Origin: Tritrichomonas musculus
Lineage: Eukaryota > Parabasalia > Tritrichomonadida > Tritrichomonadidae
DNA: 27,752 nt
Assembly: GCA_039105265.1 (NCBI GenBank)
Contig: JAPFFF010000284.1
Span: forward strand, 1-27,752
Direction of reading: 5' to 3'
In this document: in pieces, positions 9,007 to 21,086 of the stretch
How the letters are laid out: each line of letters opens with the position of its first letter
Numbering within the stretch: position 1 is the first letter of the stretch
Program-made: the position numbers and the translations under genes
Notes under the pieces: generated by a model
Databases searched by the model: none
The model's input: only the letters and a program-made list of their open reading frames with translations
What the model was told of the DNA's origin: nothing

Positions 9007-9619
9007 ATGAGCACGGAAACGAATACAGACGGGAACACGGAAGACCTTAAAGAATTTATTTTACAGATGGTTATACTTTACTTATATTTGAAGATGCAGG
9101 ATTCGAAAGACAAACGTACAGAACGGAATACATGATCACGGAAACGAATACAGACGGGAACACGGAAGACCTTAAAGAATTTATTTTACAGATGGTTATA
9201 CTTTACTTATATTTGAAGATGCAGGATTCGAAAGACAAACGTACAGAACGGAATACATGAGCACGGAAACGAATACAGAAACGAACCCGGAAGAATATCT
9301 CGAAATTATGTTATATAAACAGTTCTATTTTGATTTTAAATATTATTCAGTAATCAGAATTAAAGAAAGGAATACATGATCACGGAAACGAATACAGACG
9401 GGAACACGGAAGACCTTAAAGAATTTATTTTACAGATGGTTATACTTTACTTATATTTGAAGATGCAGGATTCGAAAGACAAACGTACAGAACGGAATAC
9501 ATGAGCACGGAAACGAATACAGAAACGAACCCGGAAGAATATCTCGAAATTATGTTATATAAACAGTTCTATTTTGATTTTAAATATTATTCAGTAATCA
9601 GAATTAAAGAAAGGAATAC
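7144..9619 (+). repeat. Tandem higher-order repeat, 1363-bp offset
   Basis: Units 7144-8256 recur at 8507-9619, an offset of 1363 bp (nine A plus two B). Types and codon 38 states match throughout. The one difference I see is codon 2 of the second B (Ile at 8138, Ser at 9501). Between the two copies lie 8257 and 8382 (both Ai). The same string is also present at 103-1215, so it occurs three times in the window. This is the clearest sign that the array grows by copying blocks of many units. Confidence 0.8.
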
Positions 9620-10732
9620 ATGATCACGGAAACGAATACAGACGGGAACACGGAAGACCTTAAAGAAATTATTTTACAGATGGTTATACTTTACTTATAT
9701 TTGAAGATGCAGGATTCGAAAGACAAACGTACAGAACGGAATACATGAGCACGGAAACGAATACAGAAACGAACCCGGAAGAATATCTCGAAATTATGTT
9801 ATATAAACAGTTCTATTTTGATTTTAAATATTATTCAGTAATCAGAATTAAAGAAAGGAATACATGATCACGGAAACGAATACAGACGGGAACACGGAAG
9901 ACCTTAAAGAAATTATTTTACAGATGGTTATACTTTACTTATATTTGAAGATGCAGGATTCGAAAGACAAACGTACAGAACGGAATACATGAGCACGGAA
10001 ACGAATACAGACGGGAACACGGAAGACCTTAAAGAATTTATTTTACAGATGGTTATACTTTACTTATATTTGAAGATGCAGGATTCGAAAGACAAACGTA
10101 CGGAACGGAATACATGAGCACGGAAACGAATACAGACGGGAACACGGAAGACCTTAAAGAATTTATTTTACAGATGGTTATACTTTACTTATATTTGAAG
10201 ATGCAGGATTCGAAAGACAAACGTACGGAACGGAATACATGAGCACGGAAACGAATACAGACGGGAACACGGAAGACCTTAAAGAATTTATTTTACAGAT
10301 GGTTATACTTTACTTATATTTGAAGATGCAGGATTCGAAAGACAAACGTACAGAACGGAATACATGATCACGGAAACGAATACAGACGGGAACACGGAAG
10401 ACCTTAAAGAATTTATTTTACAGATGGTTATACTTTACTTATATTTGAAGATGCAGGATTCGAAAGACAAACGTACAGAACGGAATACATGATCACGGAA
10501 ACGAATACAGACGGGAACACGGAAGACCTTAAAGAATTTATTTTACAGATGGTTATACTTTACTTATATTTGAAGATGCAGGATTCGAAAGACAAACGTA
10601 CGGAACGGAATACATGAGCACGGAAACGAATACAGAAACGAACACAGAAGAATATCTCGAAATTATGTTATATAAACAGTTCTATTTTGATTTTAAATAT
10701 TATTCAGTAATCAGAATTAAAGAAAGGAATAC
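8405..10732 (+). repeat. Higher-order block, right copy (pairs with 1-2328)
   Basis: Right-hand partner of the block at the left edge. The shared order of marks is Ile2 x2, Ser2 x3, Ile2, then three Bp units alternating with A, an Ile17 unit, a run of five A units and a Bt at 10614. Codon 38 in the A units from 8382 to 10489 runs ACG x4, ACA x6, ACG x2, ACA x2, ACG, identical to the left copy. Because codon 38 is silent, this agreement points to common descent rather than selection on the protein. Confidence 0.85.
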
Positions 10733-12089
10733 ATGATCACGGAAACGAATACAGACGGGAACACGGAAGACCTTAAAGAATTTATTTTACAGATGGTTAT
10801 ACTTTACTTATATTTGAAGATGCAGGATTCGAAAGACAAACGTACAGAACGGAATACATGAGCACGGAAACGAATACAGAAACGAACACAGAAGAATATC
10901 TCGAAATTATGTTATATAAACAGTTCTATTTTGATTTTAAATATTATTCAGTAATCAGAATTAAAGAAAGGAATACATGAGCACGGAAACGAATACAGAC
11001 GGGAACACGGAAGACCTTAAAGAATTTATTTTACAGATGGTTATACTTTACTTATATTTGAAGATGCAGGATTCGAAAGACAAACGTACAGAACGGAATA
11101 CATGATCACGGAAACGAATACAGACGGGAACACGGAAGACCTTAAAGAATTTATTTTACAGATGGTTATACTTTACTTATATTTGAAGATGCAGGATTCG
11201 AAAGACAAACGTACGGAACGGAATACATGATCACGGAAACGAATACAGACGGGAACACGGAAGACCTTAAAGAATTTATTTTACAGATGGTTATACTTTA
11301 CTTATATTTGAAGATGCAGGATTCGAAAGACAAACGTACGGAACGGAATACATGATCACGGAAACGAATACAGACGGGAACACGGAAGACCTTAAAGAAT
11401 TTATTTTACAGATGGTTATACTTTACTTATATTTGAAGATGCAGGATTCGAAAGACAAACGTACAGAACGGAATACATGAGCACGGAAACGAATACAGAC
11501 GGGAACACGGAAGACCTTAAAGAATTTATTTTACAGATGGTTATACTTTACTTATATTTGAAGATGCAGGATTCGAAAGACAAACGTACAGAACGGAATA
11601 CATGAGCACGGAAACGAATACAGAAACGAACCCGGAAGAATATCTCGAAATTATGTTATATAAACAGTTCTATTTTGATTTTAAATATTATTCAGTAATC
11701 AGAATTAAAGAAAGGAATACATGATCACGGAAACGAATACAGACGGGAACACGGAAGACCTTAAAGAATTTATTTTACAGATGGTTATACTTTACTTATA
11801 TTTGAAGATGCAGGATTCGAAAGACAAACGTACAGAACGGAATACATGAGCACGGAAACGAATACAGAAACGAACCCGGAAGAATATCTCGAAATTATGT
11901 TATATAAACAGTTCTATTTTGATTTTAAATATTATTCAGTAATCAGAATTAAAGAAAGGAATACATGATCACGGAAACGAATACAGACGGGAACACGGAA
12001 GACCTTAAAGAATTTATTTTACAGATGGTTATACTTTACTTATATTTGAAGATGCAGGATTCGAAAGACAAACGTACAGAACGGAATAC
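9007..12089 (+). repeat. Array map, segment 4
   Basis: ATG positions and alleles: 9007 As, 9132 Ai, 9257 Bp, 9376 Ai, 9501 Bp, 9620 Ai*, 9745 Bp, 9864 Ai*, 9989 As, 10114 As, 10239 As, 10364 Ai, 10489 Ai, 10614 Bt, 10733 Ai, 10858 Bt, 10977 As, 11102 Ai, 11227 Ai, 11352 Ai, 11477 As, 11602 Bp, 11721 Ai, 11846 Bp, 11965 Ai. The part up to about 10732 is a near-copy of the left edge of the window. Two A units with Ile17 lie close together (9620 and 9864), separated by a single Bp. The B allele changes from Pro11 to Thr11 and back to Pro11 within this segment. Confidence 0.97.
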
Positions 12090-15047
12090 ATGAGCACGGA
12101 AACGAATACAGAAACGAACACAGAAGAATATCTCGAAATTATGTTATATAAACAGTTCTATTTTGATTTTAAATATTATTCAGTAATCAGAATTAAAGAA
12201 AGGAATACATGAGCACGGAAACGAATACAGACGGGAACACGGAAGACCTTAAAGAATTTATTTTACAGATGGTTATACTTTACTTATATTTGAAGATGCA
12301 GGATTCGAAAGACAAACGTACAGAACGGAATACATGAGCACGGAAACGAATACAGAAACGAACACAGAAGAATATCTCGAAATTATGTTATATAAACAGT
12401 TCTATTTTGATTTTAAATATTATTCAGTAATCAGAATTAAAGAAAGGAATACATGATCACGGAAACGAATACAGACGGGAACACGGAAGACCTTAAAGAA
12501 TTTATTTTACAGATGGTTATACTTTACTTATATTTGAAGATGCAGGATTCGAAAGACAAACGTACAGAACGGAATACATGAGCACGGAAACGAATACAGA
12601 CGGGAACACGGAAGACCTTAAAGAATTTATTTTACAGATGGTTATACTTTACTTATATTTGAAGATGCAGGATTCGAAAGACAAACGTACAGAACGGAAT
12701 ACATGAGCACGGAAACGAATACAGACGGGAACACGGAAGACCTTAAAGAATTTATTTTACAGATGGTTATACTTTACTTATATTTGAAGATGCAGGATTC
12801 GAAAGACAAACGTACAGAACGGAATACATGAGCACGGAAACGAATACAGAAACGAACCCGGAAGAATATCTCGAAATTATGTTATATAAACAGTTCTATT
12901 TTGATTTTAAATATTATTCAGTAATCAGAATTAAAGAAAGGAATACATGATCACGGAAACGAATACAGACGGGAACACGGAAGACCTTAAAGAATTTATT
13001 TTACAGATGGTTATACTTTACTTATATTTGAAGATGCAGGATTCGAAAGACAAACGTACAGAACGGAATACATGAGCACGGAAACGAATACAGACGGGAA
13101 CACGGAAGACCTTAAAGAATTTATTTTACAGATGGTTATACTTTACTTATATTTGAAGATGCAGGATTCGAAAGACAAACGTACGGAACGGAATACATGA
13201 TCACGGAAACGAATACAGACGGGAACACGGAAGACCTTAAAGAATTTATTTTACAGATGGTTATACTTTACTTATATTTGAAGATGCAGGATTCGAAAGA
13301 CAAACGTACGGAACGGAATACATGATCACGGAAACGAATACAGACGGGAACACGGAAGACCTTAAAGAATTTATTTTACAGATGGTTATACTTTACTTAT
13401 ATTTGAAGATGCAGGATTCGAAAGACAAACGTACAGAACGGAATACATGATCACGGAAACGAATACAGACGGGAACACGGAAGACCTTAAAGAATTTATT
13501 TTACAGATGGTTATACTTTACTTATATTTGAAGATGCAGGATTCGAAAGACAAACGTACAGAACGGAATACATGATCACGGAAACGAATACAGACGGGAA
13601 CACGGAAGACCTTAAAGAATTTATTTTACAGATGGTTATACTTTACTTATATTTGAAGATGCAGGATTCGAAAGACAAACGTACGGAACGGAATACATGA
13701 GCACGGAAACGAATACAGAAACGAACACAGAAGAATATCTCGAAATTATGTTATATAAACAGTTCTATTTTGATTTTAAATATTATTCAGTAATCAGAAT
13801 TAAAGAAAGGAATACATGAGCACGGAAACGAATACAGACGGGAACACGGAAGACCTTAAAGAATTTATTTTACAGATGGTTATACTTTACTTATATTTGA
13901 AGATGCAGGATTCGAAAGACAAACGTACAGAACGGAATACATGAGCACGGAAACGAATACAGAAACGAACACAGAAGAATATCTCGAAATTATGTTATAT
14001 AAACAGTTCTATTTTGATTTTAAATATTATTCAGTAATCAGAATTAAAGAAAGGAATACATGAGCACGGAAACGAATACAGACGGGAACACGGAAGACCT
14101 TAAAGAATTTATTTTACAGATGGTTATACTTTACTTATATTTGAAGATGCAGGATTCGAAAGACAAACGTACAGAACGGAATACATGATCACGGAAACGA
14201 ATACAGACGGGAACACGGAAGACCTTAAAGAATTTATTTTACAGATGGTTATACTTTACTTATATTTGAAGATGCAGGATTCGAAAGACAAACGTACAGA
14301 ACGGAATACATGATCACGGAAACGAATACAGACGGGAACACGGAAGACCTTAAAGAATTTATTTTACAGATGGTTATACTTTACTTATATTTGAAGATGC
14401 AGGATTCGAAAGACAAACGTACAGAACGGAATACATGAGCACGGAAACGAATACAGAAACGAACACAGAAGAATATCTCGAAATTATGTTATATAAACAG
14501 TTCTATTTTGATTTTAAATATTATTCAGTAATCAGAATTAAAGAAAGGAATACATGAGCACGGAAACGAATACAGACGGGAACACGGAAGACCTTAAAGA
14601 ATTTATTTTACAGATGGTTATACTTTACTTATATTTGAAGATGCAGGATTCGAAAGACAAACGTACAGAACGGAATACATGATCACGGAAACGAATACAG
14701 ACGGGAACACGGAAGACCTTAAAGAATTTATTTTACAGATGGTTATACTTTACTTATATTTGAAGATGCAGGATTCGAAAGACAAACGTACAGAACGGAA
14801 TACATGATCACGGAAACGAATACAGACGGGAACACGGAAGACCTTAAAGAATTTATTTTACAGATGGTTATACTTTACTTATATTTGAAGATGCAGGATT
14901 CGAAAGACAAACGTACAGAACGGAATACATGATCACGGAAACGAATACAGAAACGAACACAGAAGAATATCTCGAAATTATGTTATATAAACAGTTCTAT
15001 TTTGATTTTAAATATTATTCAGTAATCAGAATTAAAGAAAGGAATAC
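12090..15047 (+). repeat. Array map, segment 5
   Basis: ATG positions and alleles: 12090 Bt, 12209 As, 12334 Bt, 12453 Ai, 12578 As, 12703 As, 12828 Bp, 12947 Ai, 13072 As, 13197 Ai, 13322 Ai, 13447 Ai, 13572 Ai, 13697 Bt, 13816 As, 13941 Bt, 14060 As, 14185 Ai, 14310 Ai, 14435 Bt, 14554 As, 14679 Ai, 14804 Ai, 14929 Bt(i). The sub-pattern Bt, As, Ai, Ai is repeated in tandem from 13941 to 14928 (two 494-bp blocks), closing with the Ile2 form of Bt at 14929. That unit is the first Thr11 B with Ile2. Confidence 0.97.
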
Positions 15048-18005
15048 ATGATCACGGAAACGAATACAGACGGGAACACGGAAGACCTTAAAGAAATTAT
15101 TTTACAGATGGTTATACTTTACTTATATTTGAAGATGCAGGATTCGAAAGACAAACGTACAGAACGGAATACATGAGCACGGAAACGAATACAGAAACGA
15201 ACCCGGAAGAATATCTCGAAATTATGTTATATAAACAGTTCTATTTTGATTTTAAATATTATTCAGTAATCAGAATTAAAGAAAGGAATACATGATCACG
15301 GAAACGAATACAGACGGGAACACGGAAGACCTTAAAGAATTTATTTTACAGATGGTTATACTTTACTTATATTTGAAGATGCAGGATTCGAAAGACAAAC
15401 GTACAGAACGGAATACATGAGCACGGAAACGAATACAGAAACGAACCCGGAAGAATATCTCGAAATTATGTTATATAAACAGTTCTATTTTGATTTTAAA
15501 TATTATTCAGTAATCAGAATTAAAGAAAGGAATACATGATCACGGAAACGAATACAGACGGGAACACGGAAGACCTTAAAGAATTTATTTTACAGATGGT
15601 TATACTTTACTTATATTTGAAGATGCAGGATTCGAAAGACAAACGTACAGAACGGAATACATGAGCACGGAAACGAATACAGAAACGAACACAGAAGAAT
15701 ATCTCGAAATTATGTTATATAAACAGTTCTATTTTGATTTTAAATATTATTCAGTAATCAGAATTAAAGAAAGGAATACATGAGCACGGAAACGAATACA
15801 GACGGGAACACGGAAGACCTTAAAGAATTTATTTTACAGATGGTTATACTTTACTTATATTTGAAGATGCAGGATTCGAAAGACAAACGTACAGAACGGA
15901 ATACATGATCACGGAAACGAATACAGACGGGAACACGGAAGACCTTAAAGAAATTATTTTACAGATGGTTATACTTTACTTATATTTGAAGATGCAGGAT
16001 TCGAAAGACAAACGTACGGAACGGAATACATGATCACGGAAACGAATACAGACGGGAACACGGAAGACCTTAAAGAATTTATTTTACAGATGGTTATACT
16101 TTACTTATATTTGAAGATGCAGGATTCGAAAGACAAACGTACAGAACGGAATACATGAGCACGGAAACGAATACAGACGGGAACACGGAAGACCTTAAAG
16201 AATTTATTTTACAGATGGTTATACTTTACTTATATTTGAAGATGCAGGATTCGAAAGACAAACGTACAGAACGGAATACATGATCACGGAAACGAATACA
16301 GACGGGAACACGGAAGACCTTAAAGAATTTATTTTACAGATGGTTATACTTTACTTATATTTGAAGATGCAGGATTCGAAAGACAAACGTACAGAACGGA
16401 ATACATGAGCACGGAAACGAATACAGAAACGAACACAGAAGAATATCTCGAAATTATGTTATATAAACAGTTCTATTTTGATTTTAAATATTATTCAGTA
16501 ATCAGAATTAAAGAAAGGAATACATGATCACGGAAACGAATACAGACGGGAACACGGAAGACCTTAAAGAATTTATTTTACAGATGGTTATACTTTACTT
16601 ATATTTGAAGATGCAGGATTCGAAAGACAAACGTACAGAACGGAATACATGAGCACGGAAACGAATACAGAAACGAACCCGGAAGAATATCTCGAAATTA
16701 TGTTATATAAACAGTTCTATTTTGATTTTAAATATTATTCAGTAATCAGAATTAAAGAAAGGAATACATGAGCACGGAAACGAATACAGACGGGAACACG
16801 GAAGACCTTAAAGAATTTATTTTACAGATGGTTATACTTTACTTATATTTGAAGATGCAGGATTCGAAAGACAAACGTACAGAACGGAATACATGATCAC
16901 GGAAACGAATACAGAAACGAACACAGAAGAATATCTCGAAATTATGTTATATAAACAGTTCTATTTTGATTTTAAATATTATTCAGTAATCAGAATTAAA
17001 GAAAGGAATACATGAGCACGGAAACGAATACAGACGGGAACACGGAAGACCTTAAAGAATTTATTTTACAGATGGTTATACTTTACTTATATTTGAAGAT
17101 GCAGGATTCGAAAGACAAACGTACAGAACGGAATACATGATCACGGAAACGAATACAGACGGGAACACGGAAGACCTTAAAGAAATTATTTTACAGATGG
17201 TTATACTTTACTTATATTTGAAGATGCAGGATTCGAAAGACAAACGTACAGAACGGAATACATGATCACGGAAACGAATACAGACGGGAACACGGAAGAC
17301 CTTAAAGAATTTATTTTACAGATGGTTATACTTTACTTATATTTGAAGATGCAGGATTCGAAAGACAAACGTACAGAACGGAATACATGATCACGGAAAC
17401 GAATACAGACGGGAACACGGAAGACCTTAAAGAATTTATTTTACAGATGGTTATACTTTACTTATATTTGAAGATGCAGGATTCGAAAGACAAACGTACA
17501 GAACGGAATACATGATCACGGAAACGAATACAGACGGGAACACGGAAGACCTTAAAGAATTTATTTTACAGATGGTTATACTTTACTTATATTTGAAGAT
17601 GCAGGATTCGAAAGACAAACGTACAGAACGGAATACATGAGCACGGAAACGAATACAGAAACGAACACAGAAGAATATCTCGAAATTATGTTATATAAAC
17701 AGTTCTATTTTGATTTTAAATATTATTCAGTAATCAGAATTAAAGAAAGGAATACATGAGCACGGAAACGAATACAGACGGGAACACGGAAGACCTTAAA
17801 GAATTTATTTTACAGATGGTTATACTTTACTTATATTTGAAGATGCAGGATTCGAAAGACAAACGTACAGAACGGAATACATGATCACGGAAACGAATAC
17901 AGACGGGAACACGGAAGACCTTAAAGAATTTATTTTACAGATGGTTATACTTTACTTATATTTGAAGATGCAGGATTCGAAAGACAAACGTACGGAACGG
18001 AATAC
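15048..18005 (+). repeat. Array map, segment 6
   Basis: ATG positions and alleles: 15048 Ai*, 15173 Bp, 15292 Ai, 15417 Bp, 15536 Ai, 15661 Bt, 15780 As, 15905 Ai*, 16030 Ai, 16155 As, 16280 Ai, 16405 Bt, 16524 Ai, 16649 Bp, 16768 As, 16893 Bt(i), 17012 As, 17137 Ai*, 17262 Ai, 17387 Ai, 17512 Ai, 17637 Bt, 17756 As, 17881 Ai. Three of the ten A F17I units in the window fall here. From 14929 to 15779 B and A alternate strictly (four B units, each followed by one A), which is a 244-bp dimer run. Confidence 0.97.
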
Positions 18006-21000
18006 ATGAGCACGGAAACGAATACAGAAACGAACACAGAAGAATATCTCGAAATTATGTTATATAAACAGTTCTATTTTGATTTTAAATATTATTCAGT
18101 AATCAGAATTAAAGAAAGGAATACATGAGCACGGAAACGAATACAGACGGGAACACGGAAGACCTTAAAGAATTTATTTTACAGATGGTTATACTTTACT
18201 TATATTTGAAGATGCAGGATTCGAAAGACAAACGTACAGAACGGAATACATGAGCACGGAAACGAATACAGAAACGAACACAGAAGAATATCTCGAAATT
18301 ATGTTATATAAACAGTTCTATTTTGATTTTAAATATTATTCAGTAATCAGAATTAAAGAAAGGAATACATGATCACGGAAACGAATACAGACGGGAACAC
18401 GGAAGACCTTAAAGAATTTATTTTACAGATGGTTATACTTTACTTATATTTGAAGATGCAGGATTCGAAAGACAAACGTACAGAACGGAATACATGATCA
18501 CGGAAACGAATACAGACGGGAACACGGAAGACCTTAAAGAATTTATTTTACAGATGGTTATACTTTACTTATATTTGAAGATGCAGGATTCGAAAGACAA
18601 ACGTACGGAACGGAATACATGATCACGGAAACGAATACAGACGGGAACACGGAAGACCTTAAAGAAATTATTTTACAGATGGTTATACTTTACTTATATT
18701 TGAAGATGCAGGATTCGAAAGACAAACGTACAGAACGGAATACATGATCACGGAAACGAATACAGACGGGAACACGGAAGACCTTAAAGAATTTATTTTA
18801 CAGATGGTTATACTTTACTTATATTTGAAGATGCAGGATTCGAAAGACAAACGTACAGAACGGAATACATGATCACGGAAACGAATACAGAAACGAACAC
18901 AGAAGAATATCTCGAAATTATGTTATATAAACAGTTCTATTTTGATTTTAAATATTATTCAGTAATCAGAATTAAAGAAAGGAATACATGAGCACGGAAA
19001 CGAATACAGACGGGAACACGGAAGACCTTAAAGAATTTATTTTACAGATGGTTATACTTTACTTATATTTGAAGATGCAGGATTCGAAAGACAAACGTAC
19101 AGAACGGAATACATGATCACGGAAACGAATACAGACGGGAACACGGAAGACCTTAAAGAATTTATTTTACAGATGGTTATACTTTACTTATATTTGAAGA
19201 TGCAGGATTCGAAAGACAAACGTACAGAACGGAATACATGATCACGGAAACGAATACAGACGGGAACACGGAAGACCTTAAAGAATTTATTTTACAGATG
19301 GTTATACTTTACTTATATTTGAAGATGCAGGATTCGAAAGACAAACGTACAGAACGGAATACATGATCACGGAAACGAATACAGACGGGAACACGGAAGA
19401 ATATCTCGAAATTATGTTATATAAACAGTTCTATTTTGATTTTAAATATTATTCAGTAATCAGAATTAAAGAAAGGAATACATGATCACGGAAACGAATA
19501 CAGACGGGAACACGGAAGACCTTAAAGAATTTATTTTACAGATGGTTATACTTTACTTATATTTGAAGATGCAGGATTCGAAAGACAAACGTACGGAACG
19601 GAATACATGATCACGGAAACGAATACAGACGGGAACACGGAAGACCTTAAAGAATTTATTTTACAGATGGTTATACTTTACTTATATTTGAAGATGCAGG
19701 ATTCGAAAGACAAACGTACAGAACGGAATACATGATCACGGAAACGAATACAGACGGGAACACGGAAGACCTTAAAGAATTTATTTTACAGATGGTTATA
19801 CTTTACTTATATTTGAAGATGCAGGATTCGAAAGACAAACGTACAGAACGGAATACATGATCACGGAAACGAATACAGACGGGAACACGGAAGAATATCT
19901 CGAAATTATGTTATATAAACAGTTCTATTTTGATTTTAAATATTATTCAGTAATCAGAATTAAAGAAAGGAATACATGATCACGGAAACGAATACAGACG
20001 GGAACACGGAAGACCTTAAAGAATTTATTTTACAGATGGTTATACTTTACTTATATTTGAAGATGCAGGATTCGAAAGACAAACGTACAGAACGGAATAC
20101 ATGAGCACGGAAACGAATACAGAAACGAACACAGAAGAATATCTCGAAATTATGTTATATAAACAGTTCTATTTTGATTTTAAATATTATTCAGTAATCA
20201 GAATTAAAGAAAGGAATACATGAGCACGGAAACGAATACAGACGGGAACACGGAAGACCTTAAAGAATTTATTTTACAGATGGTTATACTTTACTTATAT
20301 TTGAAGATGCAGGATTCGAAAGACAAACGTACGGAACGGAATACATGAGCACGGAAACGAATACAGAAACGAACACAGAAGAATATCTCGAAATTATGTT
20401 ATATAAACAGTTCTATTTTGATTTTAAATATTATTCAGTAATCAGAATTAAAGAAAGGAATACATGAGCACGGAAACGAATACAGACGGGAACACGGAAG
20501 ACCTTAAAGAATTTATTTTACAGATGGTTATACTTTACTTATATTTGAAGATGCAGGATTCGAAAGACAAACGTACGGAACGGAATACATGATCACGGAA
20601 ACGAATACAGACGGGAACACGGAAGACCTTAAAGAATTTATTTTACAGATGGTTATACTTTACTTATATTTGAAGATGCAGGATTCGAAAGACAAACGTA
20701 CAGAACGGAATACATGATCACGGAAACGAATACAGACGGGAACACGGAAGACCTTAAAGAATTTATTTTACAGATGGTTATACTTTACTTATATTTGAAG
20801 ATGCAGGATTCGAAAGACAAACGTACAGAACGGAATACATGAGCACGGAAACGAATACAGAAACGAACCCGGAAGAATATCTCGAAATTATGTTATATAA
20901 ACAGTTCTATTTTGATTTTAAATATTATTCAGTAATCAGAATTAAAGAAAGGAATACATGATCACGGAAACGAATACAGACGGGAACACGGAAGACCTTA

Positions 21001-21082
21001 AAGAATTTTTTTTACAGATGGTTATACTTTACTTATATTTGAAGATGCAGGATTCGAAAGACAAACGTACAGAACGGAATAC
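18006..21082 (+). repeat. Array map, segment 7 (first hybrid B units)
   Basis: ATG positions and alleles: 18006 Bt, 18125 As, 18250 Bt, 18369 Ai, 18494 Ai, 18619 Ai*, 18744 Ai, 18869 Bt(i), 18988 As, 19113 Ai, 19238 Ai, 19363 Bh(i), 19482 Ai, 19607 Ai, 19732 Ai, 19857 Bh(i), 19976 Ai, 20101 Bt, 20220 As, 20345 Bt, 20464 As, 20589 Ai, 20714 Ai, 20839 Bp, 20958 Ai+. The first hybrid B is at 19363. The last Pro11 B is at 20839. The first A unit with Phe18, which has an eight-T run, is at 20958. Confidence 0.97.
19363..19485 (+). CDS. Hybrid B small protein with A-type N-terminus
   Basis: The first 13 codons carry the A head (TETNTDGNTE then Glu13), and codon 14 onward is B (YLEIMLYKQF and the rest). 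Length and spacing are those of B (123 nt, 119-bp period). The switch between A-like and B-like sequence lies between about offset 32 and offset 38 from the ATG, where both monomers read GAAGA. Nine units have it: 19363, 19857, 21083, 21821, 22815, 23559, 25523, 26517 and 27011. Seven have Ile2 and two (22815, 25523) Ser2. This is most simply a crossover or conversion product that then spread within the last 8 kb of the window. Confidence 0.68.
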   Translation: MITETNTDGNTEEYLEIMLYKQFYFDFKYYSVIRIKERNT

Positions 21083-21086
21083 ATGA
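20958..21086 (+). CDS. Type A small protein, Phe18 allele with eight-T run
   Basis: Reference A ORF except codon 18, which is TTT (Phe) for ATT (Ile), giving residues 17-18 as Phe-Phe and a run of eight T in the DNA. Only three units have this change (20958, 24410, 25642), all in the last 7 kb and all directly after a B unit (Bp, Bt and Bh respectively). The frame stays open and the stop overlaps the next ATG at 21083. The T run ends in the proposed -35 box and extends upstream of it, so it could alter promoter strength as well as the protein. A homopolymer sequencing error is possible at one site but unlikely at three independent sites in the same context. Confidence 0.65.
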   Translation: MITETNTDGNTEDLKEFFLQMVILYLYLKMQDSKDKRTERNT

